64,000 bases of DNA. Source: Aneurinibacillus sp. Ricciae_BoGa-3 (GTDB taxonomy: Bacteria; Bacillota; Bacilli; Aneurinibacillales; Aneurinibacillaceae). The stretch is from assembly GCF_028421645.1 (NCBI RefSeq), contig NZ_CP116887.1:1676001-1740000 (forward strand), read 5' to 3'. This document shows, in pieces, positions 26,605 through 34,411 of the stretch. Position numbers and translations under genes: made by a program. How positions within the stretch are numbered: position 1 is the stretch's first letter; each line of letters begins with the position of its first letter. The notes beneath the pieces were generated by a model. The model had not been told where the DNA came from and made no database searches. It saw nothing but the letters and a program-made list of their open reading frames with translations.

Positions 26605-26666
26605 CTGACGTAAAATTCGTCTGACAGAATATATGTCAATTATATCGTTGACGTAATATATGTCAA
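26605..26666 (-). promoter_or_regulatory. promoter with three operator-like 19-bp repeats
   Basis: On the minus strand TTGACATATATTACGTCAA (26648-26666) and TTGACATATATTCTGTCAG (26621-26639) are near-identical, and CAGACGAATTTTACGTCAG (26605-26623) is a third, diverged copy. The first supplies TTGACA as -35, and TATAAT follows after 16 bases. Binding sites overlapping the promoter are typical of an autorepressor; the adjacent HTH protein is the candidate. Confidence 0.7.
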
Positions 26667-27058
26667 ATGTTTTTTGGAAATAAAGGCATTTAACTTTAAC
26701 TTAACAGGAGTTACCTTCCTTTTCCAGAATATACTTAGGTAAGAGCCTTTAGATGTAGCTGGAGGGGTTGGAAAGTGGGTCAGCTTAGTATGCCAGGATA
26801 GTTGGCAAATTGCAGGTAAAAGGAGTTCCTTATCGAACGAAAATACGGCAAATCGCAAAGTTTTCAATGATTGCCGGTTCAGGAAATCAAGACTTCTCCC
26901 AGTACCACATTTATGTAGAAAAATCAAACGAACATAATTCACGGTTAAAAGAAAACCGAGGCATATGCGGTTTTATTTGTGGTGCGAACGGTCAGAATTT
27001 TTTAACATAGGATTGTTATAGTTGTGCACAATTATGGAACCTTAGGGGGATCGTTTCT

Positions 27059-27469
27059 ATGTCAAAAATCACAACTTTTCTCATGTTCGATGCCAAGGCT
27101 GAAGAGGCAATGAACTTTTATACGTCCATATTTAATAACTCGGAAATCATAAGCATTTCACGTTATGTAGCCAATGAGGCTGGCGTAGAAGGTACAGTAA
27201 AACATGCTACATTCACACTACATGGGCAAGAGTTTATGTGCATTGACAGTAATATCAAGCACGATTTCACGTTTACTCCGTCGATATCCTTATATGTAAC
27301 TTGCGAATCGAATGACGAATTACAATCTGTCTTTGCAACCTTGTCCCAGGATGGGTCAGTTTTGATGCCTTTAGCGGCCTACCCGTTTAGCAAGAAATTT
27401 GGATGGGTGGCGGACAAGTTTGGCGTTTCGTGGCAACTAACATTAGCTGACGGTAATGATGAAGAGTAA
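27059..27469 (+). CDS. VOC/PhnB-like protein (glyoxalase-bleomycin resistance fold)
   Basis: A 136-residue protein of the PhnB-like subfamily. It starts SKITTFLMFDAKAEEAMNFY, with the conserved HATFTLHGQEFMCID and a C-terminal FGWVADKFGVSWQL. This family forms paired beta-alpha-beta-beta-beta dimers; metal ligands are often incomplete and functions mostly unknown. TAGGGGGA lies about ten bases before the ATG. It stands alone; the 390 bases upstream contain the divergent HTH promoter and no other gene I can support. Confidence 0.85.
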   Translation: MSKITTFLMFDAKAEEAMNFYTSIFNNSEIISISRYVANEAGVEGTVKHATFTLHGQEFMCIDSNIKHDFTFTPSISLYVTCESNDELQSVFATLSQDGSVLMPLAAYPFSKKFGWVADKFGVSWQLTLADGNDEE

Positions 27470-27661
27470 GGTGTCGTGTTCAATGAACGGGAAAGGTCGA
27501 TTTTCTTAGATGGGGGGTTGCATTAAAAAGTTTCCTTTGAAAATTGACGCAAAATTATCTTAATCGTATGGTTATTGTATAGTAATAAGGCTTATTAATG
27601 ACATATTTTACAAATAATAAATAAAGTTGTACATATATTCAGCCTGATTGGGGGGAGCAAT

Positions 27662-28522
27662 ATGGCAACGGGAAAACGATTGGAAACGAATGTGCGAGGG
27701 GAATTTTATGTCACGAATGCCTGCATTAATTGTGACCAGTGCAGGCAGTTAGCACGAAATGTTTTCTCCGAGGTGGGCAGTTATTCGGCTGTGACGAAAC
27801 AACCGGACGGGGAGGAAGAGCGTACCAAAGCCTTTCATGCAATGGTGTCCTGTCCGACGGGGGCGATCATTAGCGAGCAAAAAGAAGGATTGGCGGAAGC
27901 GATCAACGATTTTCCACTTTTGGTGGAAGACAATGTGTACTATTGCGGATTTACGTCCCGTAACTCTTATGGAGCCAGCAGTTATTTCATTACGCATCCT
28001 GAGGGGAATTGGCTGGTAGATTCCCCGCGCTGGTCACCCCAATTGGCAAGTAAGTTCGAACAGATGGGGGGAATCCACTATGTCTTTTTGACCCACCGGG
28101 ACGATGTAGCGGACACAAAGAGATATACAGAGAAATTTAAAGCTGAGAGAATCATTCATGTATGGGACAAGGATGCGCAGCCCGATGCCGAGCACCTCAT
28201 TCAAGGGATAGAACCTGTTATGTGGCAGCCGGATTTTCAAATCATTCCGGTGCCGGGTCACACAAAAGGTCATATGGTTCTCTTGTATCGTGAAAAGTTT
28301 TTATTTACCGGAGACCATTTGGCATGGGATCGGCAACGAGGGCAATTTGATGCAAGCGAAGATTATTGCTGGTACTCCTGGCAAGCCCAGTGCGAATCAA
28401 TGGAACGGTTATTATGCGAAAAATTCGAATGGGTTTTGCCAGGTCACGGAGATCGTGTTCAATTACCTGAACATGAAATTAAGGAGACAATGAATCAATT
28501 GTTTATACGCATGAAGGAGTGA
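27662..28522 (+). CDS. ferredoxin-domain metallo-beta-lactamase fold hydrolase
   Basis: A 286-residue fusion. Residues about 10-75 form a small single-cluster ferredoxin module (CINCDQCRQ and SCPTGA). Residues about 90-286 form a metallo-beta-lactamase domain with FLTHRDDVADTKRY (the HxHxDH motif reduced to H-x-D-D), PGHTKGHMVL, FTGDHLAW and LPGHGDRV. The altered first motif loses one or two metal ligands compared with typical hydrolases, but the same H-R-D-D form recurs in this architecture. The iron-sulfur module suggests redox or sulfur chemistry. GGGGGGAGC precedes the ATG. It is followed by a truncated EamA gene. Confidence 0.85.
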   Translation: MATGKRLETNVRGEFYVTNACINCDQCRQLARNVFSEVGSYSAVTKQPDGEEERTKAFHAMVSCPTGAIISEQKEGLAEAINDFPLLVEDNVYYCGFTSRNSYGASSYFITHPEGNWLVDSPRWSPQLASKFEQMGGIHYVFLTHRDDVADTKRYTEKFKAERIIHVWDKDAQPDAEHLIQGIEPVMWQPDFQIIPVPGHTKGHMVLLYREKFLFTGDHLAWDRQRGQFDASEDYCWYSWQAQCESMERLLCEKFEWVLPGHGDRVQLPEHEIKETMNQLFIRMKE

Positions 28523-28680
28523 AATTTTTCGCTGCGTACGTTTGTTATGTACCGAAACACAAGCTTGAGACCTTGATTCCGGCTCGAAGCATATATTTTG
28601 AATATTTCATATTTTTTAAATTATTGCTTTGCTATAATTTAGTAAGCAATATTTTAGGGAGAGTGGAGAGGGGGAATATT

Positions 28681-28995
28681 GTGCCGCTAGGTATTTTGTT
28701 TACCCTCCTATGGGCATCTGGAGCGGTCTCTGTGAAGTTTGGCTTGTTATCATCGCCACCATTAACAATGGGGACTATTCGTTTTCTTTTGGCAGGAATT
28801 CTCTTAATCTCATATATTTATGGGTATAAACGTGGGAAATATCCGCTGCCTAAAAAACGGGAATGGAAGCCATTAATCTTATTAGGATTGTTTAACACTT
28901 CGCTGTATCTCGGCTGTGGCTTTTGGGCGTTACAAACAGTAATAAACCCATTTAAACAAAAATGGTTAACCAGAAAATACTGGCTGACTTCATAA
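28681..28995 (+). pseudogene. truncated EamA/DMT-family transporter
   Basis: From GTG 28681 (GAGAGGGG upstream) the product reads VPLGILFTLLWASGAVSVKFGL and continues through GFWALQTV, the first three helices of a ten-helix drug/metabolite transporter. After about residue 88 it departs into INPFKQKWL and stops. Roughly 200 residues are missing, so it is a 3'-truncated relic. Confidence 0.75.
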
Positions 28996-29103
28996 TACGA
29001 AAGGGTTAAAACTGGCAGGAGTTCCTTTCCTTTTTAAAAAATGGTTAAAAGATGAATGATTGTGATCATACCTTTTCAGCTTAGTAATTAGCATAAACAA
29101 CAA

Positions 29104-29132
29104 AAATGTCCTCGATCTGAGGGCATTTTCTG
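29104..29132 (+). terminator. hairpin with T tail
   Basis: AATGTCCTC pairs with GAGGGCATT (one G-T pair), loop GATCT, followed by TTC. It is probably the retained terminator of the truncated transporter. Confidence 0.6.
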
Positions 29133-29246
29133 TTAGTTGAAGAAAACTAGGAGTCTTAATGTATTTGTTTAAATCTCAACTAATAGGGATAAATGTCCAA
29201 TCCTCCCCATAAACTTTAGCATAATTTTAACGTAAGGAGGAAACGT

Positions 29247-29705
29247 ATGACTGTTTTAGCTTGGGGTATTTTTGTTATCAATTTTATTACTGGTTTTTTC
29301 GCCTACCTATCGTTAACAAAGCACAAAAAAGTAATTGAATGCCACACGGGAATGAACATAGCAATGACTGCAACTGGAGTTTTAGGTTTAATCATCGGTA
29401 TTACTTTAGCGATTCAATTTCCGAATTATTACACAAGTATTACCATCGTCAGCACATTCCTTTGTATAATTGTTGGAATTTTCTTTGGAACATTAGGAGA
29501 TCTGCAAACAATCGTTGCCGGAATTTCCAGTGGAATCATGATGGGCTTCATGAGTCCAATGATCGGTGCGATGACTCCATCTCCTATTGTCTTGTTACTA
29601 TTTACTACTTTAATTTGTGTCCTTTCATTTTGGTTGCTATGTTATTCTGTCAAGATTGTTGCAAAGATGTCATCAGAAGAAGTTGAAAAATCGGAGGGGT
29701 TCTAA
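29247..29705 (+). CDS. four-helix membrane protein of unknown function
   Basis: A 152-residue protein with hydrophobic segments at about residues 4-24, 35-57, 62-84 and 88-133 and a charged C-terminus (KMSSEEVEKSEGF). The segment FGTLGDLQTIVAGISSGIMMGFMSPMIGAM is glycine/methionine-rich and looks like a packed helix pair. AAGGAGG sits eight bases before the ATG, so translation signals are good. I do not recognise the family; it could be a metal- or stress-related membrane protein, but nothing shows that. It is intact among decayed neighbours. Confidence 0.7.
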   Translation: MTVLAWGIFVINFITGFFAYLSLTKHKKVIECHTGMNIAMTATGVLGLIIGITLAIQFPNYYTSITIVSTFLCIIVGIFFGTLGDLQTIVAGISSGIMMGFMSPMIGAMTPSPIVLLLFTTLICVLSFWLLCYSVKIVAKMSSEEVEKSEGF

Positions 29706-29834
29706 TGGGCGGTATTTTTAAAGAGTGTAGAGAGAATATTTTGTTTCGATGGAGAAATATCTGTCGAAGAACCTGTAGAAGGCCGTGTACGTGCGGTTGT
29801 CAGACAAAGAAATAGATTGATGAGTACATCCGGG

Positions 29835-29857
29835 GAGCGTAAGTCGCTCTTTTTTTG
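29835..29857 (+). terminator. terminator hairpin
   Basis: GAGCG pairs with CGCTC across TAAGT and is followed by eight T residues. It lies 130 bases after the membrane protein gene; the sequence between is non-coding or decayed. Confidence 0.65.
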
Positions 29858-29974
29858 TTTGTGTTCTAAATATTGACACATTAAATGACTAACTTGAGCC
29901 ATACAGAAACAATTCATTAAATGGTAAACTCAAAAATGTTAACCAAGTGAACTTTATAACAAGCAGGTGAGAAT

Positions 29975-30124
29975 TTGTTTCGTTTTCAAAAACCTATTTT
30001 TGTTTTGCTTTTTTTGACATTCTTGTTTTTCATTCTAAACCCTATTTAATTCGTTAACTGTTTATGATCAACAAGGAAATCGTGTTGATATGGCTGACGC
30101 ACATGTCGATGCTCATAATCCAAG
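29975..30124 (+). pseudogene. remnant of a small secreted protein
   Basis: After CAGGTGAG, TTG 29975 begins a signal-like peptide (MFRFQKPIFVLLFLTFLFF) that stops after 24 codons. Shifting one frame continues VYDQQGNRVDMADAHVDAHN until group II intron sequence begins. It looks like a frameshifted gene cut by the intron fragment; family unknown. Confidence 0.3.
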
Positions 30125-30240
30125 ACGTGTTCCTCAGACCGGAGGTTTGCCGCCGGCTTCCTTCAGATTCGACCTCACGGTCGACACCCTTGCCTTAAGC
30201 TATGGTTACTACTGCCTTCACCATTTGGGACTTGGACCCA
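30125..30240 (-). mobile_element. group II intron RNA fragment (domain I region)
   Basis: On the minus strand GTCGAATCTGAAGGAAGC, then GGCGGCAAACCTCCGGTCTG and AGGAACACG form the strongly conserved domain I block of bacterial group II introns. No complete ribozyme follows; domain V is not seen here. Confidence 0.7.
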
Positions 30241-30281
30241 CTTAACGCTGTAAAGTCCATTAGTAAGACTTGTTTTAAGCT

Positions 30282-30479
30282 TACATTCCAGTATCCCTGC
30301 TGCATGTAGTGCTTCGCTTTCCTTACGGCATCATGTCCACGCCTTGCAGAGCGGAATCCATAACTATGGTCAGAAAAGCCAGGGTCAAAGAGAGGCGTCA
30401 ATACTTGCGCAAGTGCCTGTTGAATGAAACGGTAGGTCACGGTAGGGATGCCTAACTGCCTCATGCCGCCGTTCGGTCG
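30282..30479 (-). pseudogene. group II intron reverse transcriptase fragment (RT motifs 1-2)
   Basis: The minus frame gives PNGGMRQLGIPTVTYRFIQQ, then FDPGFSDHSYGFRSARRGHDAV up to HYMQQGYWNV, the RT0-RT2 part of LtrA-type proteins. It is cut right before the catalytic RT3 region and lacks both ends of the protein. It lies on the wrong side of the other RT fragment for an intact gene. Confidence 0.8.
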
Positions 30480-30636
30480 CGTACATTGTAAAATCTAATC
30501 CTTCTTCAAGTCAGGTTTTGTCGTCAGCACCTTCCAAAATTCAAATTTGGTTTGATGAACCTATACAGAGTCATTTCCGGAGACGGGCATCCGGTACAAG
30601 GTGATATTCCTTTTAGTGTAGGGAAAAACAATCAAG

Positions 30637-30783
30637 CTAATCCGAATCTCTGACAGCTCCATGTATCATGACACCCGCTTGAAGAAATCGACGAATCAAG
30701 AGAAGAACCGTTTTATCTTCTACTTTCTCCGCTACCTTCCTCATCAACCGGTCATGATTCACTTTGTCGAAGAATTTCTCTTT
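30637..30783 (-). pseudogene. group II intron reverse transcriptase fragment (RT motif 3)
   Basis: The minus frame gives EKFFDKVNHDRLM, then LLIRRFLQAGVM, the block that normally follows the GYRWVVDIDL segment of the RT. Its 5' edge at about 30783 abuts the DNA leading into the recombinase trio. In minus-strand order it precedes the motif 1-2 fragment, so the pieces are permuted. Confidence 0.8.
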
Positions 30784-30866
30784 AGCGATATAAGATAGAC
30801 CCATAGGATCATCCCTAGACAAGATCGTGAGATCTTGTAAACTAACTTCAGAGAGGTACACATCTT

Positions 30867-32780
30867 ATGGAATCTATCATCGAGGATTATCGAGAATATC
30901 AAACCATTATTCGAGGATATACGCCAAAAGTGGTGAAAGCTACTTGGCGGGAACTCAAAAAGCTAGCTCAATATCTGGAGAACTTATCCATCAACTTTCA
31001 AAACGTTCAACTCGTTCACCTGGAGAACTACTGTATTGAACGTACAGAAAGTAAATCTCTTGGATACCGAAATGTAATCATTAGTCAACTTCGTTCTTTT
31101 TTTAATTATTTAGTGCAGCAAGAATTACGTTTAGAAAATCCTGCTCGTCATCTAAGGTATACGAATCTAGATCTTTATCAATCCTTACCTGAGATCGCTT
31201 CAATAGAGGAAATTCAAGATTGCCTAAAGGAATTAAAAAGGCAAATCGACAGTTGTTTGAGCCGTCGTCAATTCGACCCTATCCGAAAGCGTAATCTGGC
31301 CTTATTTGCTCTTTTGTATGCCTCCGGCATTCGAGCTGGAGAAGCAGCAAACTTACAGATCAGAGATATTCTATGGGAAGAACAAGTTCTCATCATTCGA
31401 GAAGGAAAAGGGCGAAAAGAACGGCGAGTTCCCGTCGTTAATGAGATATTAGAATTACTTCAGATTTATTTAGCTACGCGTAATGATCTTGAACCTAACG
31501 CACCGCTATTCTTAACCTGGCGGAAAGAAGCGATGGACAACAACTTAATAGGTGCTACCTTTAGGAAATATCATGAGATGTGGGAAAAATCCCTTCGCCC
31601 CCATCAACTACGCCATATTTGTGCAAGTCATCTGTATCAACAAGGAGGCAATATCGTACAAATCAAAGACTGGTTAGGCCATAAACGGCTGACAACAACC
31701 CTTCATTATACTCGGATTCAAAACCCAGAGATAGAAGCAACACTGGAGTCACACCCTATCAACGAAATGTCTTGTTCATCAAAACCCAAGTTGGAAATTG
31801 TTAACGTATCTAGCCAAAATAAACCACTACGTCGAAAATATACGATGACTCCCATAGCTGAACCTCTTACAGGAAAATTAGCAGAACAAATTCAAGAATT
31901 CCTTCGAACTGCAGAGGGTATGAAGAAATATTCGAAGGGTACGTTAAAGGAATTTCGTTTTAGTCTTACTCGATTTGCCGTAGGCTGTCCACATTGTCTG
32001 GAGAAAGGAATTGAGGTGTTACGTGCCGTAGACATCATTCGCTGGCTTAGTGCTCGTAGACAAGCCGGAATCTCTCCTTGTACGATAGACAAAAATCTAT
32101 CCCACCTTCGCTCATTTATGGCTTACGCCATAGACCGTGGCTGGAGAACTGAAAATCCGATGGAGGCACTTAAAATGGTACCCAAACAACCGAAAGAACA
32201 AATCTATTTAACGGAAGAAGAGATGCTACGTATACTTTCTGCACCTGATCGCTCAACTAACCAAGGTTTTACGGACTTTATTACTCTTTTGGTACTCTAT
32301 GCAACAGGGCTCCGTGTCGGAGAACTGAGTGCTCTAAACATCGAAGATGTGGACCTAAAAGAAGGCTGGATTCATGTACGAGAAGGAAAATCAGGTGATC
32401 GTCAAACAGCTATTCCTAAAGCAGCTATTGGCGACTTAAAAAAGTATGTTGGGCTCTATCGCAAAGCCAAATCGGGCCCTTTCCTATTGAATCAAAAAGG
32501 AACTCGTATTAAACCATGGACCATAACAAGGCGTATACGAAAATATTCCGAAGCTGCTCATATTGAAAAGCCTGTTAGCCCTCATACCATTCGTCATACT
32601 TTTACGGCTCATCTTATCCAACGAGGTGGAAGAGTAGAAGTCATAGCTAAAGCACTTGGACATAAGTCATTAAAAGAAACCACCCCCTATGCTCACGCCG
32701 ATTTCGAGGATATCAGAAAAGCCGTTAGCCTACTTCGCAGAAATATTCCACCCGTGTCAGGAGAGAAAAAGCATGAATAA
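30867..32780 (+). CDS. fused double tyrosine recombinase (RIT-like RitA-RitB)
   Basis: A 637-residue protein with two complete phage-integrase domains. The first (residues 1-300) has a SAM-like core-binding domain and catalytic R156, H246-x-x-R249, H272 and Y281. The second (about 325-637) has R483, H573-x-x-R576, H599 and Y608. The linker around residues 300-325 is hydrophilic. The third recombinase gene overlaps the end by eight bases. Three adjacent co-directional tyrosine recombinases define the recombinase-in-trio (RIT) elements, whose first two are normally separate proteins; here they are one frame with no ribosome binding site at the junction. GAGAGG lies about ten bases before ATG 30867. 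Confidence 0.88.
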   Translation: MESIIEDYREYQTIIRGYTPKVVKATWRELKKLAQYLENLSINFQNVQLVHLENYCIERTESKSLGYRNVIISQLRSFFNYLVQQELRLENPARHLRYTNLDLYQSLPEIASIEEIQDCLKELKRQIDSCLSRRQFDPIRKRNLALFALLYASGIRAGEAANLQIRDILWEEQVLIIREGKGRKERRVPVVNEILELLQIYLATRNDLEPNAPLFLTWRKEAMDNNLIGATFRKYHEMWEKSLRPHQLRHICASHLYQQGGNIVQIKDWLGHKRLTTTLHYTRIQNPEIEATLESHPINEMSCSSKPKLEIVNVSSQNKPLRRKYTMTPIAEPLTGKLAEQIQEFLRTAEGMKKYSKGTLKEFRFSLTRFAVGCPHCLEKGIEVLRAVDIIRWLSARRQAGISPCTIDKNLSHLRSFMAYAIDRGWRTENPMEALKMVPKQPKEQIYLTEEEMLRILSAPDRSTNQGFTDFITLLVLYATGLRVGELSALNIEDVDLKEGWIHVREGKSGDRQTAIPKAAIGDLKKYVGLYRKAKSGPFLLNQKGTRIKPWTITRRIRKYSEAAHIEKPVSPHTIRHTFTAHLIQRGGRVEVIAKALGHKSLKETTPYAHADFEDIRKAVSLLRRNIPPVSGEKKHE

Positions 32781-33735
32781 TGAAGCCATTCTTAGAGAAT
32801 TTCTCGACTATACCCAATTTGTTCGAGGTTGTCGTCCTAAAACCGCCGATGCCTACGCCATCGATATGAAAGTTTGGCAAACATTTTGTAGAAATGACTA
32901 CCCACAAATGGACAATCCCTCCAAAGCTAAAATGGTTGTGGATTATATCCGCTACCTTCGTGTTGACCGTAAGAATGGTTCTTCTGCTGTGCAACGTAAA
33001 TTGGCCACCCTTTCAGCATTTATCGACTATCTCATTCTTATGGAGATAATAACTCCTAAACAAGATGAACGAAAAAAATGGCCGAAACTTCTCGATACAC
33101 CGGAACGACTTCCAGTGGTCTTAGAAAACAAAGAAATTCAACAGATACTCACCCAACCAGACACCACAACTATTTTAGGCCGCCGTGACCGGGCAATCCT
33201 TACTTTGATCTACTCAGTTGGACTACGAGTAAGTGAAATCTGCTCCCTCCAGCTACGTAATGTCCATTGGGAAGAGAAACGAATTCTGATTCAAGGAAAG
33301 GGGGGACGGGAGCGATATGTACCACTGGATTCAATCGTTGAAGACGTCATTAAGGATTACCTCACTTCTAGAACTAGCACTATTTCTGAGCTCTTTGTCA
33401 GCAAAAAGGGAGGTGCGCTAACTTCTCGAGCTATTCAGTTTATGGTTAAGAAATATGCGGCACGAGCTGGTATCGATAAGAAAGTCACTCCCCATAAATT
33501 GCGACATACATGTGCTACTCACCTTTTGCAAGAAGGCGCTCATTTAGTGGCCATTCAAAAATTATTAGGCCATAAGAGCCTAAATACGACTCAAATTTAT
33601 CTACACATCACCATTACAGACTTAAAACAACTTTCTCAACGCCATCCGATGCGTAAAATGCGTACTGTCATAGGCTTATGCGGTAAACCAGTAACTTGTT
33701 TTCAAGCACCTTACGGTGCCCGAACGGGTACGTAA
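32773..33735 (+). CDS. tyrosine recombinase (RIT-like RitC)
   Basis: A 320-residue integrase. Catalytic set: Arg in SVGLRVSEICSL, Lys in IQGKGGRERYVPL, HKLRHTCATHLL, and LLGHKSLNTTQIYLHI with the tyrosine nine residues after the histidine. ATG 32773 follows AGGAGAG, overlaps the end of the fused gene by eight bases and is in another frame, so translation is coupled. The C-terminus (AKTV-less tail CFQAPYGARTGT) runs past the domain. All catalytic residues are present, so the trio may still be active in contrast to its surroundings. Confidence 0.88.
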   Translation: MNNEAILREFLDYTQFVRGCRPKTADAYAIDMKVWQTFCRNDYPQMDNPSKAKMVVDYIRYLRVDRKNGSSAVQRKLATLSAFIDYLILMEIITPKQDERKKWPKLLDTPERLPVVLENKEIQQILTQPDTTTILGRRDRAILTLIYSVGLRVSEICSLQLRNVHWEEKRILIQGKGGRERYVPLDSIVEDVIKDYLTSRTSTISELFVSKKGGALTSRAIQFMVKKYAARAGIDKKVTPHKLRHTCATHLLQEGAHLVAIQKLLGHKSLNTTQIYLHITITDLKQLSQRHPMRKMRTVIGLCGKPVTCFQAPYGARTGT

Positions 33736-34027
33736 TTCTGAAATACTGCGATTTAATTAGAAAAACATAGATAATAAACGTTAATTAACTTAAATAGGCG
33801 AGGGCCACTCTAAATTAATATCGCTAAATTTCTCCAGATCCATGTAGACCACCCACCTAGTGTAACACTACACTTGGCTTTTATTTTTTGGTAGTAACAT
33901 TATGACCAAGTGCAATCTACGTTAAGCGATGGGAGCCGTTTCATTCATTATGACGATTGGCAGTTTAGCTGAATAAGTGTAGGCAAGGTGTTACAATATA
34001 GATACAGCTTTCTAAGGAGGATACACT
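33736..34027. other. non-coding flank of the recombinase trio
   Basis: No gene seen. It contains the inverted repeat AGTGT/ACACT around 33859-33876 and A+T-rich DNA; the right end of the element may be here, but I cannot define it. Confidence 0.4.
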
Positions 34028-34224
34028 GTGGAACAATCTGCGAACCAGAACAAAGTTACTGCACTATACCTATCAATCCGAGTGTGAACACACATCACAC
34101 GCTAGTGGTTCAAGAGATCAAAGGATATTGGCGTATCAAACTGTTCCAAAATACTCCCGCTCAATATCATGGAAGACCTGAATTGGTTGAACAAATGACC
34201 GAAGAACTGAGGCAGTTGCTTTAG
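34028..34224 (+). pseudogene. internally deleted SnoaL-like (SgcJ/EcaC type) protein
   Basis: From GTG 34028 (AAGGAGG upstream) the frame reads VEQSANQNKVTALY, the typical first helix of SnoaL-like proteins, and stops soon after. In another frame, THHTLVVQEIKGYWRIKLFQNTPAQYHGRPELV is the last strand and C-terminus of the same family. The central 80-90 residues are gone, so this is an internal deletion with a frame change. Confidence 0.5.
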
Positions 34225-34270
34225 GTGATTCGAGTGGCTTAATTTATTTTGCTAATCAAATAAAAGCCAA

Positions 34271-34303
34271 ACAAAGACTGCCATGCAAAGGCAGTCTTTG
34301 TTA
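34271..34303 (+). terminator. perfect 12-bp hairpin
   Basis: ACAAAGACTGCC pairs with GGCAGTCTTTGT across ATGCAAA. It probably terminates the deleted SnoaL-like gene; the T tail is short. Confidence 0.6.
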
Positions 34304-34323
34304 TGGCGTTAACGGGGAGAATA

Positions 34324-34403
34324 GTGAAAAGTGACAGAAAGAATTGGAAAAATTGAGAATGATCATTCTTGACTGTCAGCAGATCGAAAAATTGAAGAGG
34401 AGT
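34324..34403 (+). repeat. partial duplication of the start of the adjacent YdeI gene
   Basis: This 80-base stretch repeats coding bases 34461-34540 with about 80% identity, including the exact 20-mer GAGAATGATCATTCTTGACT. It ends at the ribosome binding site of the intact gene, so it is a truncated direct repeat, not a second gene. Confidence 0.75.
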
Positions 34404-34411
34404 GTACCTTG

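Noticed and set aside
30105-30160. Sortase-like motif VPQTGG in the plus-strand frame
   Set aside because: The bases encoding it are the conserved group II intron domain I block read on the opposite strand, so the motif is a coincidence.
34028-34087. N-terminus of a serine recombinase (KVTALY resembles resolvase starts)
   Set aside because: The downstream frame ends in the SnoaL-like C-terminus GYWRIKLFQNTPAQYHGRPE, which explains both ends better; no resolvase catalytic residues are present.
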